This document shows positions 5,787-6,226 of a stretch of DNA of 6,226 nt, in pieces. Each line of letters opens with the position of its first letter. Position 1 is the stretch's first letter. The notes beneath the pieces were generated by a model that ran no database searches, was not told the DNA's origin, and was given only the letters and a program-made list of their open reading frames with translations. A program made the position numbers and the translations under genes. Source of the stretch: CAYJEQ01 sp964369235 (GTDB lineage: Bacteria; Bacillota; Clostridia; Oscillospirales; Ruminococcaceae); the NCBI GenBank assembly GCA_964369235.1, contig CAYJEQ010000101.1, forward strand, positions 1 through 6,226. Direction: 5' to 3'.

Positions 5787-5860
5787 ACTTATCCACATAA
5801 AAAATATGAAAAAATGCTATTTTTAAGGAGTTTTCCCCAGTTCCCACAGAGTTTTCCACA
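5768..5860 (+). other. DnaA-box cluster, candidate replication origin (oriC-like)
   Basis: On the + strand, TTATCCACA at 5789-5797 is a perfect DnaA box and TTTTCCACA at 5852-5860 fits the relaxed form TTWTNCACA. TTATAAACA (5768), TTATTAACA (5777) and TTTTCCCCA (5831) each differ at one position, and GTTCCCACA (5840) differs at two. All share one orientation, and the last three lie 9-12 bp apart. Read on the minus strand, the group 5831-5860 is a tandem series of TGTGGAAAACTC-like units, a look familiar from Firmicutes origins. DnaA bound there would open an adjacent AT-rich stretch, and one lies at 5909-5965. Leftward genes next to it would be co-directional with replication. Against the call, neither dnaA nor rpmH, the usual neighbours, is within the window. 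A secondary DnaA-binding locus or a non-chromosomal origin remains possible. Confidence 0.58.
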
Positions 5861-5908
5861 GCTTATCCCATTGACAAATCTAAATTCATATGGTAGAACA
5901 CCGAGAAA

Positions 5909-5965
5909 AACCTATGTTTTTACATATTATTAATATAAATATTACATATTGTCATATATTTAAAT
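5909..5965. other. Very AT-rich stretch with direct repeats, candidate unwinding element
   Basis: This stretch is almost entirely A and T. It carries TTACATATT twice, at 5920-5928 and 5942-5950, a 22 bp offset or about two helical turns, and a related CATATATT at 5954-5961. It lies about 60 bp to the right of the DnaA-box cluster, where a duplex-unwinding element could sit. No gene is seen in it. Confidence 0.35.
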
Positions 5966-6226
5966 TGAGAAATCATGGATTTTTTATTTTGAATATGGGT
6001 GTATGGATTTCTATGACTAAAAACACAACATTATTATAGTGGGGTGACTACTGTTATATATTTACTCAGCCTAACCCACAGCACCTCAGCAAGGAGCGTT
6101 GCCCCATAGCAGTATTATTGTAATCTACTTATAAACCTAATACCCCAGTACCTTTTATCGTGACATAAAAGTGTACCCACTGTTTGAATAAATTCAAACA
6201 GTCTAGGAAGATGTGAATTATAGAGT
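5966..6226. other. Right-end spacer with no recognised gene
   Basis: No open frame with a ribosome binding site is seen on either strand. The block 6068-6110 is richer in G and C than its surroundings, and on the minus strand GGGGC-AAC-GCTCC could form a small hairpin. I could not match it to a tRNA, riboswitch or other RNA family. A perfect palindrome near the end is listed separately. Confidence 0.4.
6179..6202. repeat. Perfect 11-bp inverted repeat near the right end
   Basis: ACTGTTTGAAT (6179-6189) and ATTCAAACAGT (6192-6202) are perfect complements with a two-base centre. No T-tract follows on the + strand (CTAGGAAG), and on the minus strand GGGTACACTTTT follows. An operator for a dimeric regulator of a gene to the right is more likely than a terminator. 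Confidence 0.5.

Noticed and set aside
5586..5798. A 70-codon minus-strand open frame
   Set aside because: It runs through the AT-rich spacer, covers the SGNH promoter and the perfect DnaA box, and its product is a low-complexity hydrophobic sequence. No good ribosome binding site precedes its ATG.
5871..5899. Perfect TTGACA (5871-5876) as a possible rightward promoter
   Set aside because: At 17 bp spacing the -10 position reads TAGAAC, a poor match, and no gene is seen downstream in the window.
3888..5908. A 12-bp inverted match, AACACCGAGAAA at 5897-5908 and its complement at 3888-3899
   Set aside because: A shared 12-mer is expected about as often by chance in a 6 kb window when both strands are compared.

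Overview
The window looks like chromosomal DNA of a low-GC, endospore-forming Firmicute, most likely a member of the Clostridia. The evidence is: AT-rich spacers with TTGATT/TATAAT-type promoters; purine-rich ribosome binding sites (AAAGGGG, AGGAGG); heavy use of ATA and CTA codons; a SpoVM-like sporulation micro-gene; a DUF4358-type lipoprotein; and a Thr/Pro-linker SGNH hydrolase typical of that class. No species can be named from the sequence alone.

Left part (1-430, + strand). Two micro-genes are followed by a strong terminator. The first encodes a 56-residue Cys-rich two-helix membrane protein of unknown function. The second encodes a 24-residue peptide matching the B. subtilis spore morphogenesis peptide SpoVM, with the P-K-F-L-G-G core and Pro9 in register. 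Both have good ribosome binding sites, lie 38 nt apart and appear to form one transcription unit.

Middle left (431-2160, + strand). A sigma-A-like promoter drives a single gene for a membrane-bound diguanylate cyclase, with an extracytoplasmic CHASE-like sensor, a second membrane helix and a GGDEF domain. It ends in a rho-independent terminator. A second, longer GC-rich hairpin follows and probably ends the convergent minus-strand unit.

Middle right (2197-5642, - strand). Four genes read leftward from a TTGATT-17-TATAAT promoter at 5614-5642: a membrane-anchored extracellular SGNH/GDSL hydrolase, a DUF4358-like lipoprotein, a four-helix membrane protein of unknown family, and a cytoplasmic Sel1/TPR-repeat protein. 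The first two look like an envelope-acting pair. The last two are separated by 178 nt and 90 nt spacers and may or may not share the transcript.

Right part (5535-6226). There are about 690 bases with no convincing gene. They hold a perfect DnaA box (TTATCCACA), a second consensus-matching box (TTTTCCACA), several one-mismatch relatives all in the same orientation, and a neighbouring very AT-rich stretch with a direct repeat spaced two helical turns apart. This resembles a Firmicutes replication origin or another DnaA-binding locus. The leftward genes beside it would be co-directional with a fork leaving it. Neither dnaA nor rpmH is inside the window, so the origin call stays a hypothesis.
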